In this document: one piece after another, positions 26,012 through 33,999 of the stretch
Layout: each line of letters opens with the position of its first letter
Position numbering within the stretch: position 1 is the stretch's first letter
From: Bacteroidota bacterium
GTDB taxonomy: Bacteria; Bacteroidota; Bacteroidia; Bacteroidales; VadinHA17
Direction of reading: 5' to 3'
DNA length: 64,000 bases
Assembly: GCA_018262715.1 (NCBI GenBank)
Contig: JADFDS010000011.1
Coordinates: 307,347 to 371,346 of the forward strand
The notes under the pieces: model-generated
Told to the model about the DNA's origin: nothing
Seen by the model: only the letters and a program-made list of their open reading frames with translations
The model's database searches: none
Position numbers and translations under genes: made by a program

Positions 26012-28345
26012 CTATTCAACAATAATTTCATCGCAAAAAAGCCACGCCTTGCTTCCCGCACCCGCATGCCACGGCGGACAGGTGATCTCGCCCCTGGCTA
26101 CCACGCGAACGTACCTGGCCGTCACGACAGGGAAGGATGAAAAATATGTCTCAGTCCTGTTGCCCTGATCGGCAGGGTCAATCTCTGTGATCACTGTGCC
26201 CAGGGGAGTATAGTTGCTGCCGTCATCCGAGCATGAGTATTCAACGCTGCGGGGCAGGAAGATCCAGCTTCCGACGGCGGCCATGAAGGATGATGATACG
26301 GAGGTGATTCCAGTCTCCTTTCCAAGATCAATCACCACATCCATGTCGGTTCCTTCAAATCCCTGCCAGTGCCCATCGTTGAAGTCGCCGCTGCCGTTTA
26401 TACCGTTGACCAGAGTGCGATCGCCGTGACCCCTGTATCTGTCAGAGAAGGGAATGTTGTATTGCACCTTCATTCCGGTGGCCCTGTTGATACTGATGTT
26501 TTTGGAGCTGATACCTCCTATCATCTTTCCCTCTCTGAAGATAGCAGCTTTTACTTTGGCTTTTTCGGTCATCTTCAATGGCTTGTCATACACTGGCGAG
26601 CCGGCAACAGGATCTGACCCGTCAGTAGTATACCTGATCTCGGGCGATGGTTGCTCTGAAGTCATCTCAAGGATAATCCCTGCAGTTGCTTCGTCATATG
26701 AAGCAGACATGTCAACGTGGAAGGAGCCCCGGGAATAGTTGATGCCTGCCGCGTCAAACCGTTCCATCATTTTCGGGAGGCGATGGTTGAATCCTTCCCA
26801 GTCCCGGCTGCCAGCCGGGGACCAGACAACTTCCGAAAGTGCCGTAAGCCTTGGAAGAATCATATACTCTGCCGTTGCGCCATCAGATATGTATTCAGTC
26901 CAGAGGCATCCCTGAGCCCCGATGATCATTTTTGCTTCATCGGCTGTAAGCTCAGGAGGTACAGGCTCAAACGAATAGACCTTTTTAAGTGTCAGTAGTC
27001 CGCGGAACGATTCCGGTTCGGTAGCGGGGTCTCCCTGGTAAACGTTCAGATAGCAGTGTGAAACCGGGGCCATGACTGCCCTGTGGCCTGACCTGGCGGC
27101 TGCAATGCCTCCTTCGAATCCCTGCCATGACATTACTGTGGCTTCGGGAGCCAGCCCGCCCTGAAGTATCTCATCCCACCCGATAAGCTTGCGGCCTCTC
27201 GAGGTCAGAAATGCTTCGATTCGTTTTACAAAATAACTCTGCAGCTCATGTTCGTCCTTTAATCCTTCTTTCCGTATCCGTGCCTGGCAATCGGGGCATT
27301 TTTTCCACTCCGTTTTATCGGCCTCATCGCCGCCAATATGGATATATTCTGACGGGAAGAGATCAATCACCTCAGTCAGCACATCCTCAATGAAACTGAA
27401 TGTCTCGTCCTTTCCGGCGCAGTATATGTCTGTAATGGGCCATACTCCTCCGGGGAGCACGGTGAAGGGCCCTCCGGTGCATGAGTATTCCGGGCAGGCA
27501 GCCAGCGCAGACCCGACATGTGCCGGCATCTCTATCTCGGGCACCACAGTGATATGTCTCTCAGCCGCATATACCACTATCTCCCTGATATCGTCCTGGG
27601 TGTAGAATCCGCCGTAGGTTGCTTTTTCCCCGGGTTGCTGAGGCTGCCTCGAGTCCCAGGGTTTGTCCTCGCGGTCAACGCGCCATGCCCCGACTTCAGT
27701 GAGCCCCGGGTACTTTTTTATCTCTATCCGCCATCCCTGGTCATCTACCAGGTGCCAGTGGAAGACATTAAGCTTATGCATGGCGAGGATGTCAATGTAT
27801 TTCTTTACGAACTCCTTGTCGAAGAAATGCCTGCTGACATCGAGGTGCATTCCTCTCCACCCGAAGCGCGGGTAGTCTGTTATGCTGACACAGGGGATGG
27901 TCCATATCACCTCTTCTTCCTGGCTGTGTGAGAAAGCCTGCGGCGGGAGCAGCTGTCTCAGTGTCTGGATTCCCCTGAAAAGCCCCGCTCCCGATCCGGC
28001 AGTGATTGTCACTTTCTTCTTTTCAACCTTTAGCCGGTACTCTTCGGATCTCCACTCGAGGGATACATCAATTAACAGCGAGATATCACCATCAATTCCT
28101 TCGTTCACAGCCAGTTCATAACCTGTAGCAGGGCGCAGCTCCGAGGCAAGCTGCCCGGCTGCTGCCAGTGCCTCCTGACTGCCTGACCATGAAATGCGGG
28201 TACCGGATGCAAGCCTGAACTGGCCGTGCGACAAGACCATTTCAACAGGTTGCGGCACAAGAGAAGGAGCAGTCTCCTGGTCATTGCTGCATGCGGCCAG
28301 CAGCATGAATGCTATCAGAGCGCAGATCAGGACCGGCGGTTTCAT
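26012..28345 (-). CDS. Glycoside hydrolase 20 beta-N-acetylhexosaminidase
   Basis: A 777-aa lipoprotein (lipobox L-L-A-A-C, Cys19). An N-terminal GH20b-like domain (about 30-150) precedes the GH20 barrel (about 155-495), with H-L-D-V-S-R-H and the catalytic pair in H-I-G-G-D-E-A-D (Asp/Glu about 339-340). A chitobiase/FN3-like segment with Y-T-T-D-G-S-D-P (about 555-575) and an F5/8-type discoidin C-terminal domain follow. It cleaves terminal GlcNAc or GalNAc from glycans or chitin fragments. The nucleoside-hydrolase-like gene is 8 bp upstream, so the two form an operon. Confidence 0.95.
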   Translation of the reverse strand: MKPPVLICALIAFMLLAACSNDQETAPSLVPQPVEMVLSHGQFRLASGTRISWSGSQEALAAAGQLASELRPATGYELAVNEGIDGDISLLIDVSLEWRSEEYRLKVEKKKVTITAGSGAGLFRGIQTLRQLLPPQAFSHSQEEEVIWTIPCVSITDYPRFGWRGMHLDVSRHFFDKEFVKKYIDILAMHKLNVFHWHLVDDQGWRIEIKKYPGLTEVGAWRVDREDKPWDSRQPQQPGEKATYGGFYTQDDIREIVVYAAERHITVVPEIEMPAHVGSALAACPEYSCTGGPFTVLPGGVWPITDIYCAGKDETFSFIEDVLTEVIDLFPSEYIHIGGDEADKTEWKKCPDCQARIRKEGLKDEHELQSYFVKRIEAFLTSRGRKLIGWDEILQGGLAPEATVMSWQGFEGGIAAARSGHRAVMAPVSHCYLNVYQGDPATEPESFRGLLTLKKVYSFEPVPPELTADEAKMIIGAQGCLWTEYISDGATAEYMILPRLTALSEVVWSPAGSRDWEGFNHRLPKMMERFDAAGINYSRGSFHVDMSASYDEATAGIILEMTSEQPSPEIRYTTDGSDPVAGSPVYDKPLKMTEKAKVKAAIFREGKMIGGISSKNISINRATGMKVQYNIPFSDRYRGHGDRTLVNGINGSGDFNDGHWQGFEGTDMDVVIDLGKETGITSVSSSFMAAVGSWIFLPRSVEYSCSDDGSNYTPLGTVITEIDPADQGNRTETYFSSFPVVTARYVRVVARGEITCPPWHAGAGSKAWLFCDEIIVE

Positions 28346-28353
28346 AATATTGT

Positions 28354-29691
28354 TTATTTAATTACTTCAATATCAAATATTTCATGCCTGTCAAACTGCA
28401 GCCAGTACTTTATCGAATTCTGCCTGACCAGTTCCCAGTAGATATCGCTGTCGAGACCGTATATAAAGTTAATTTCCTTCAGTTCAGCGGTGACCCTTTC
28501 AGCGAGCTCATTTTTAAGTGTGATCCTGACAGTTCTGTCCTTATGTGTGAAGTCGGCAGCCGGAAAGTAAGGCTGTTTCGGACTGACCGTCAGCAGTCCG
28601 TGCCCCGGGGTGGCTCCGGTGCTGACCTGGATGCCATCATTCATGCAACTGAGCGGGGGAGTTGATCCGGCATGTGTGGTAACCTCCATCTCATCAACTC
28701 CGGTGCAGAAATATTCGCGCGCCCTGATGCCCATCTTTACCCCGATAATTGCAAACACTCCGAGGTGGCGATGCAGTTCGTTGGCTATCACTCCCGAGGT
28801 CCACTCATCCTCGCCATATTTGTTTCTTATTCCGGAAACGAAAGGCTGGATGTCAGGCATGTAAAACGATGTGTCCGCGGGCATCCTTTTTATGGTCTGC
28901 ATTCTTTCCACGGTCTCGCCGCGAAGCATTTTAAGAGCTGCTGTCCGGAGCCCGTTTATGTCCGACGGGGTGCGGTATGTTATCCTCTTATCGCTGCCCT
29001 CCTGGCTGAATAGCTCCGGGAAGTGCAGGAGCAGCGGCACCATCTCATCATAAGCGGTATATGCGAAACTGTGAGATGGCATTGAGTTTATGAGGTCACT
29101 TACCCTGAATGCATATGGAGAACGGATCATGCTTATGTTGCCCAGAAGCCCACTATCATAAAACCCCTCTCCTCCGCCTCCGGTCACCGTTACCGGAATC
29201 TTTCCTGCCAGAACCTTTTCCGCTGATGCGGGATCAGACCTGTAATTGCTTCCATCTTTTCCCGGAAGGCCGCTGTTGCTCCAGTAAATCTGCTTCACTT
29301 TGCCGGCGAATGAGGGGGATTGTTCCATTGCCACTGCTGCGGTTTTCAGGCTGCCCATCGCAAGGAATTTGACAGGTGTTGTCTCTGAAGCAAGCATCTT
29401 TTCGATGAGAGCTACTGCATCCCCGGGTCCGGCCACAGGGAGGCCTTCATGATAAAGCCCGTCGGCCAGGTCCCTTAGCTTTTCGTACGCCACGGGGGCC
29501 TTGTGAAATCCGTCCGAAGCCGTTATTGCCAGAATCCTTACATCCGGTGATGCCATCAGCATGCATATTGCCTTCAGGTCATCAATCCCGCCGTCGCTGT
29601 CAATTATGACAAAATGCCTGGGCTTCCAGGGGTGTGCTCCGAGAGAAATAATAACAAGAGAAAGAAGTATGGTTAGTATTGTACGCCTCAT
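28354..29691 (-). CDS. Nucleoside hydrolase-like exported protein
   Basis: A 445-aa protein with a signal peptide (1-19). The mature N terminus has the IUNH calcium motif D-S-D-G-G-I-D-D (31-38), and later N-S-G-L-P-G and S-Y-A-F-type segments fit the inosine-uridine nucleoside hydrolase fold to about residue 280. The rest is a beta-rich C-terminal domain. The frame stays open far upstream across the opposite-strand cytochrome gene, but the ATG at 29691 with its signal peptide is the clear start. It precedes the GH20 gene. The substrate, ribosides or another glycoside, is uncertain. Confidence 0.82.
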   Translation of the reverse strand: MRRTILTILLSLVIISLGAHPWKPRHFVIIDSDGGIDDLKAICMLMASPDVRILAITASDGFHKAPVAYEKLRDLADGLYHEGLPVAGPGDAVALIEKMLASETTPVKFLAMGSLKTAAVAMEQSPSFAGKVKQIYWSNSGLPGKDGSNYRSDPASAEKVLAGKIPVTVTGGGGEGFYDSGLLGNISMIRSPYAFRVSDLINSMPSHSFAYTAYDEMVPLLLHFPELFSQEGSDKRITYRTPSDINGLRTAALKMLRGETVERMQTIKRMPADTSFYMPDIQPFVSGIRNKYGEDEWTSGVIANELHRHLGVFAIIGVKMGIRAREYFCTGVDEMEVTTHAGSTPPLSCMNDGIQVSTGATPGHGLLTVSPKQPYFPAADFTHKDRTVRITLKNELAERVTAELKEINFIYGLDSDIYWELVRQNSIKYWLQFDRHEIFDIEVIK

Positions 29692-29706
29692 TTCATTGCT
29701 TTTTGC

Positions 29707-29714
29707 CAAAAATA
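29707..29714 (-). promoter_or_regulatory. Candidate -7 box (TATTTTTG) for the nucleoside-hydrolase/GH20 operon
   Basis: Perfect TAnnTTTG on the minus strand, 15 nt before the ATG. No good -33 element at the right distance. The remaining 180 bp up to the divergent cytochrome gene shows no other signal I can support. Confidence 0.4.
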
Positions 29715-29892
29715 GCAAATTAGTGCAGAAAATGCTGAAGGCTGCGGCCTGACTGTGATTCACCGATTGATATCTTCCCTTCTTTCCGGGCGGCTTTGGC
29801 CCCTGGTTCCCCCGCCGCAATCTCTTCCTTATCCCACCTGCAGTTGAAGAAAATCTCTTTTTTACTATCTTGACAACCTTAATTTCCGTCAT

Positions 29893-31332
29893 GTGAAGAG
29901 GAAGACCCGGATACTGTTTTTTATCGGCCTTGTGGCCGGGATGGTTATCCTTGCCGGATTCGGCAAGGCAGTTGAATATACTTCCACCAATGATTTCTGT
30001 GCGGTTTGCCACGTCCATCCGCAGGCAACGACCTCCTGGAAGCAGGGTATCCACTACGCCACTCAGTCGGGCTACCGTACCGGCTGCGCCGAATGTCATC
30101 TTCCGCCGAAGGGTGAGGGTTACCTGGTTGAGAAGGCGAAGACAGGAATGCGTGACCTGTGGAGCCACTGGACAAAGGATTCTGCAGATTTTGACTGGGA
30201 GGCGGCATCGACACTTGAGAGAGCCTCGAAACACGTTTATAATTCCAGTTGCATCCATTGCCATGAAAATCTCTTCCCGGCAAAGCTGACACGCGATGGA
30301 TCCGAGGCTCACCTCTACTACAAGCAGATGACTGAAAAGGGAGAGGATTTGCAGTGCATAAGCTGCCACCTCAATGCCGGACATTATATCGAGGGTTATA
30401 TCCATGGGAGCAACACCGGGTTTGGTGCTTCTGTGGCCAGGGCGGACACACTCTATCAGTACCCGGCCAAGGTGACGGGCTTTAAAGATTTTACCGAGCA
30501 GGTGCCGGGTTCGGCAGTTACCTTCAGGATGATTGCGGTGCCTGGAGGTGAGTTCACCATGGGCAGTCCTGAGGGTGAGCCGCTGCGCGGCGAAGATGAG
30601 GCTGAGAGGATGGTAAAGGTCGATTCCATTTTCATTGCCGAGGTGGAGGTGACCTGGGATGAGTACATGGAGTTTTACAGGCAGACGGCATCGGAAGGGA
30701 GGAGTACCGATACGGAAGGTGCGAGGGCAAAAGCTGCCGGTGTTGACGCCATCAGCGGAGCCACCCCTCCCTATGGCAAACCCGACCAGAACTGGGGTAT
30801 GGGACAGCGGCCGGCCATCTCGATGAGCTGGCATGCGGCGGAGACCTATTGCAGGTGGCTCTCTAAGGTTACCGGCAAAAACTACAGGCTCCCGACCGAG
30901 GCTGAGTGGGAGTACGTCTGCCGTGCAGGGACTACAACGCCATACTTCTTCCCGGGAGACCCTGCTAAGTTTGAAAAAAAGGGCCTTTTCGGAGGCAAAC
31001 CTGATACGTCGGTGATAAGCACCTTCGTGATCTACCACGGCAACAGTCCTTCAAAAACCCAGGAGCCGTCGGCTGTGAAGCCCAACCCGTGGGGGATAAG
31101 GAACATGAGCGGCAACGTTGCTGAGTTCTGTTCCGATATCTATGAGGGAACCAGTGAGCATGTCATCAGGGGCGGATCATTCCGTGACGGGGCTGCTGGT
31201 GTCCGCAGCGCTGCCCGTGACCATACCCGCACCGATGAGTGGCTGAAGACCGACCCGCAGATGCCCAAGAGCATATGGTGGTACTCTGATTGTTTTCATG
31301 TTGGATTCCGGGTCGTAATGGATTGGAAATAA
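29893..31332 (+). CDS. NrfH-like tetraheme cytochrome fused to FGE/SUMF1-like domain
   Basis: A 479-aa two-part protein. The N-terminal 160 residues have one membrane helix (about 6-25) and four CxxCH heme motifs (C36-H40, C65-H69, C120-H124, C155-H159), the layout of NapC/NrfH quinol dehydrogenases. Residues 200-479 form an FGE/SUMF1-like fold: P-G-G-E-F-T-M-G-S, R-L-P-T-E-A-E-W-E-Y, N-M-S-G-N-V-A-E-F, I-R-G-G-S-F. The two active-site cysteines of true formylglycine-generating enzyme are absent at R-G-G-S-F-R-D-G. It should sit on the periplasmic face of the membrane. GTG start; no Shine-Dalgarno. It precedes two Tat-exported sugar enzymes. Confidence 0.9.
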   Translation: MKRKTRILFFIGLVAGMVILAGFGKAVEYTSTNDFCAVCHVHPQATTSWKQGIHYATQSGYRTGCAECHLPPKGEGYLVEKAKTGMRDLWSHWTKDSADFDWEAASTLERASKHVYNSSCIHCHENLFPAKLTRDGSEAHLYYKQMTEKGEDLQCISCHLNAGHYIEGYIHGSNTGFGASVARADTLYQYPAKVTGFKDFTEQVPGSAVTFRMIAVPGGEFTMGSPEGEPLRGEDEAERMVKVDSIFIAEVEVTWDEYMEFYRQTASEGRSTDTEGARAKAAGVDAISGATPPYGKPDQNWGMGQRPAISMSWHAAETYCRWLSKVTGKNYRLPTEAEWEYVCRAGTTTPYFFPGDPAKFEKKGLFGGKPDTSVISTFVIYHGNSPSKTQEPSAVKPNPWGIRNMSGNVAEFCSDIYEGTSEHVIRGGSFRDGAAGVRSAARDHTRTDEWLKTDPQMPKSIWWYSDCFHVGFRVVMDWK

Positions 31333-31373
31333 GGCAGTAGGCAATAGGTGGCAGGCAATAGTGACAACCGAGA

Positions 31374-31441
31374 ACATCGCAAATCGCAGGTCGCAAATCG
31401 CAACTCCAGATCGCACATCGCACATCGCAGATCGCAACTCC
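31374..31441 (-). repeat. Heptanucleotide repeat, copy 3 (about nine units)
   Basis: On the minus strand, units of GCGATTT/GCGATGT. In plus-strand terms: acatcgc, aaatcgc, aggtcgc, aaatcgc, a 6-bp aactcc, agatcgc, acatcgc twice, agatcgc, aactcc. This is the longest copy, just after the cytochrome-FGE gene. Confidence 0.85.
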
Positions 31442-31442
31442 A

Positions 31443-31545
31443 AAGACCTTCAGACCTCAGACCTTCAGACCCAGACCTTCAGACCTCAGACCTTCAGACC
31501 TCAGACCTTCAGACCTCAGACCTTCAGACCTTCAGACCTCAGACA
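31443..31545 (+). repeat. CAGACCT/TCAGACCT tandem array
   Basis: About fourteen alternating 7- and 8-bp units of CAGACCT and TCAGACCT, giving a 15-bp higher-order period. It follows directly on heptamer copy 3 and ends 8 bp before the TATCTTTG box of the oxidoreductase gene. Confidence 0.85.
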
Positions 31546-31552
31546 AAAACAT

Positions 31553-31560
31553 TATCTTTG
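31553..31560 (+). promoter_or_regulatory. Candidate -7 box (TATCTTTG) of the Gfo/Idh gene
   Basis: Perfect TAnnTTTG, 21 nt before the ATG. The tandem array occupies the -33 region, so no TTTG is seen there; array length could affect promoter strength. Confidence 0.5.
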
Positions 31561-31581
31561 GCTATCCAACCAATTCATACC

Positions 31582-32910
31582 ATGAAAAAATCATCCATAT
31601 CCAGAAGAAACTTTCTTGGCACGGCTGCAGCCGCGGGGGCGGCAGGCATCGTTGTGCCGGCATTCATCACATCATGTTCAACCGAAAAACGCGCAAAAGT
31701 CGTGCTGCCAACAATGCTTGATGCAGCACCTGACGGTCCGCTCCTCAAGGCAGGCCTGATTGGCTGCGGCGGCAGAGGCACGGGCGCTGCTCTTAACTTT
31801 TTACATGCGGGACCAAACCTGACAATAGCTGCCCTCGGTGATGTCTTTGCCGACAGGATCACCGCATGCCGCGAACGCCTGGCCAAAGACGGGGTGGAAA
31901 TTGCTGATGAAAAATGCTATACAGGTTTCGATGCCTACCAGAAGGTAATTGATTCAGGGGTTGACATTCTAATACTTGCGACACCGCCATACTTCCGCCC
32001 GATGCATTTCGAGGCAGCCGTAACGGCTGGCAAGCATGTGTTCATGGAGAAACCCGTTGCCGTCGATCCGGCAGGAGCAAGGCAGATCATGGCCACGGGC
32101 GAAAAGGCGAAAGGAATGGAGCTCTGCGTTGTTACCGGAACCCAGCGTCATCACCAGCACGATTATGTGGCAACATGGGGCAAGGTACAGGAGGGAATGA
32201 TAGGAGACATCGTGGCAGCCAACTGCTACTGGAACCAGAACCAACTCTGGTACCGGGACCCCAATCCCTCATGGTCGGAGATGGAGTATATGATCCGTGA
32301 CTGGGTCAACTGGTGCTGGCTTTCAGGTGATCATATTGTTGAACAGCATGTCCACAACATAGACGTAATAAACTGGTTCACAGGCAAGAAGCCGGTTTCG
32401 GCCGTCTCCTTCGGCGCACGCCACCGTCGCGTCACAGGTGATCAGTATGATTTCTTCAGCACTGATTTCATCTATGACGGCGGCTTCCATGTGCACAGCA
32501 TGTGCCGCCAGATCAACGGCTGCGAGGGTAACGTCTCGGAGTGGATACAGGGAACGAAGGGCACATCCAACTGCCAGAACACGGTATGGGATCAGGCCGG
32601 AACAGAGCTCTGGAAATATGATGGTTACAAGCTTGATGACCAGGGCAAGATGACAGAAGAGCTCATCCGCAGCCCTTATGACCAGGAGCACATTGACTTC
32701 GTGACGGCAATCCGTACCGGGAAGCCGCTGAATGAAGCTGAATTTGTCGCAGTGTCGACCATGGCCGGCATCATGGGCAGAGTCTCAGCATATACTGGTA
32801 AGAAGGTCACATGGGATGAGATGATGAACTCAGAGCTCAAACTGGGTCCGAAGGTATTTGAAATGGGACCGGTGGATGTATCGAAAACGGTACCGGTGCC
32901 AGGGGAATAA
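31582..32910 (+). CDS. Tat-exported Gfo/Idh/MocA oxidoreductase
   Basis: A 442-aa NAD(P)-dependent sugar or inositol oxidoreductase. A twin-arginine signal S-R-R-N-F-L-G (7-13) with an A-rich helix ends in a lipobox-like I-T-S-C, so it is folded with its cofactor before export. The nucleotide motif is L-I-G-C-G-G-R-G-T-G (about 60) and the catalytic-type E-K-P-V-A-V is near residue 158. The start is ATG 31582; the open frame continues upstream only through the repeat array. With the cytochrome before it and the isomerase after, it may oxidise sugars in the periplasm. Substrate unknown. Confidence 0.93.
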   Translation: MKKSSISRRNFLGTAAAAGAAGIVVPAFITSCSTEKRAKVVLPTMLDAAPDGPLLKAGLIGCGGRGTGAALNFLHAGPNLTIAALGDVFADRITACRERLAKDGVEIADEKCYTGFDAYQKVIDSGVDILILATPPYFRPMHFEAAVTAGKHVFMEKPVAVDPAGARQIMATGEKAKGMELCVVTGTQRHHQHDYVATWGKVQEGMIGDIVAANCYWNQNQLWYRDPNPSWSEMEYMIRDWVNWCWLSGDHIVEQHVHNIDVINWFTGKKPVSAVSFGARHRRVTGDQYDFFSTDFIYDGGFHVHSMCRQINGCEGNVSEWIQGTKGTSNCQNTVWDQAGTELWKYDGYKLDDQGKMTEELIRSPYDQEHIDFVTAIRTGKPLNEAEFVAVSTMAGIMGRVSAYTGKKVTWDEMMNSELKLGPKVFEMGPVDVSKTVPVPGE

Positions 32911-33032
32911 AGAATGAGGGTCCGGGCGGGGTACGCTTGATTGTGCCTGTGCCGGGCGAATAGATAATCACACCCCGGCAGATCTGCAGTGCAAAGTCAG
33001 ATCTGCCGGGCAAACAGATACCTGATTGTATT

Positions 33033-33971
33033 ATGGAATCAAGATCAAGACGCAGTTTTCTCAGGGGGACGGCAGCTGCAGGCGCGGCACTCTTTGCCGC
33101 CCCTTCAATTCTTTCCGGAAAGAGCCGTTCAGCAGCTGTTCCTGACGCGGATAAACCGTTCAGGCTGGCCTATGCTCCCTCGATCGGGATGTTCCGTGAG
33201 CTGTGCGGAAGTGAAGACCCTCTCGACAATATCCAGTTCCTGGCTGATAAGGGATTCAGGGCGCTGTTTGACAACGGTTTTCCCGGCCGTCCGGTGGAAG
33301 AGCAGGAAAGGATATCAACAAAAATCCAGAAAATGGGATTGATGATGGGTCCATGGGTGCTGCATGCCGACTTCGGAAACACTTCGTTTGTGATGCCACA
33401 CCGCGATGTGCGTGACTTCCTGACAACAAAGATGGAAGAGGGCATTGAGGTGGCCAGGCGTACCGGTTTCAAGACAGCGCTGGTGGTTCCCGGCAGGTAT
33501 GATGAACGGCTGCACCCTGACATCCAGCTTGCAAATGTAATTGATAATCTCAGGTACTGTGCCGACCTGGTAGGCCCCGAAGGAATGACACTTGTGCTAG
33601 AACCGCTGAACACGCTGCATGATCATCCGGGCCTCTGGCTGACGCGCATGCCGCAGGCATACCAGGTGTGCAGGGCGGTGGGCAGCCCGGCAGTTAAAAT
33701 AGTTGAAGACATGTACCATCAGCAGATCACTGAGGGGAATCTGATTCCGAATATCGAAGCCTGCTGGGATGAGATAAATGCATTCCATGTCGGAGACAAT
33801 CCGGGCCGCAATGAGCCTACAACGGGGGAGATCAACTACAAGAACATTTTCAGTTACCTGCTCTCACGTGATTATCAGGGTGTGATCTGCATGGAACACG
33901 GCCGCAGTGTAAGGGGCCCTGAAGGTGCCCGCCGGGTGATAGAGGCATACCGTGAGTGTGACCCGTTCTGA
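33033..33971 (+). CDS. Tat-exported hydroxypyruvate-isomerase-like TIM barrel protein
   Basis: A 312-aa protein. The N terminus has a Tat motif S-R-R-S-F-L-R-G (5-12) and a hydrophobic, Ala-rich segment. The mature barrel carries the metal-site pattern of the Hyi/xylose-isomerase-like family: E-P-L-N, V-E-D-M-Y-H-Q-Q, H-V-G-D-N-P-G-R-N-E-P and the closing C-M-E-H-G. Such enzymes isomerise or epimerise sugars and keto acids with a divalent metal. Its Tat signal, like that of the gene before it, places the pair outside the cytoplasm. Confidence 0.9.
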   Translation: MESRSRRSFLRGTAAAGAALFAAPSILSGKSRSAAVPDADKPFRLAYAPSIGMFRELCGSEDPLDNIQFLADKGFRALFDNGFPGRPVEEQERISTKIQKMGLMMGPWVLHADFGNTSFVMPHRDVRDFLTTKMEEGIEVARRTGFKTALVVPGRYDERLHPDIQLANVIDNLRYCADLVGPEGMTLVLEPLNTLHDHPGLWLTRMPQAYQVCRAVGSPAVKIVEDMYHQQITEGNLIPNIEACWDEINAFHVGDNPGRNEPTTGEINYKNIFSYLLSRDYQGVICMEHGRSVRGPEGARRVIEAYRECDPF

Positions 33972-33999
33972 TTGAGTAAGGGAAACTGCACTACATCAT

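Noticed and set aside
29692..31038. Long open frame on the minus strand continuing upstream from the nucleoside-hydrolase-like gene across the cytochrome gene
   Set aside because: It is a stop-free antisense shadow. The signal peptide at 29691 marks the real start, and the plus strand here has four heme motifs and an FGE fold.
31374..31545. Possible CRISPR array
   Set aside because: The units are 7-8 bp with no unique spacers and there are no cas genes.
31348..31581. In-frame N-terminal extension of the Gfo/Idh protein with a Q-T-S-D-L repeat
   Set aside because: It only translates the tandem repeats; the Tat signal starts at 31582 with a promoter box directly upstream.
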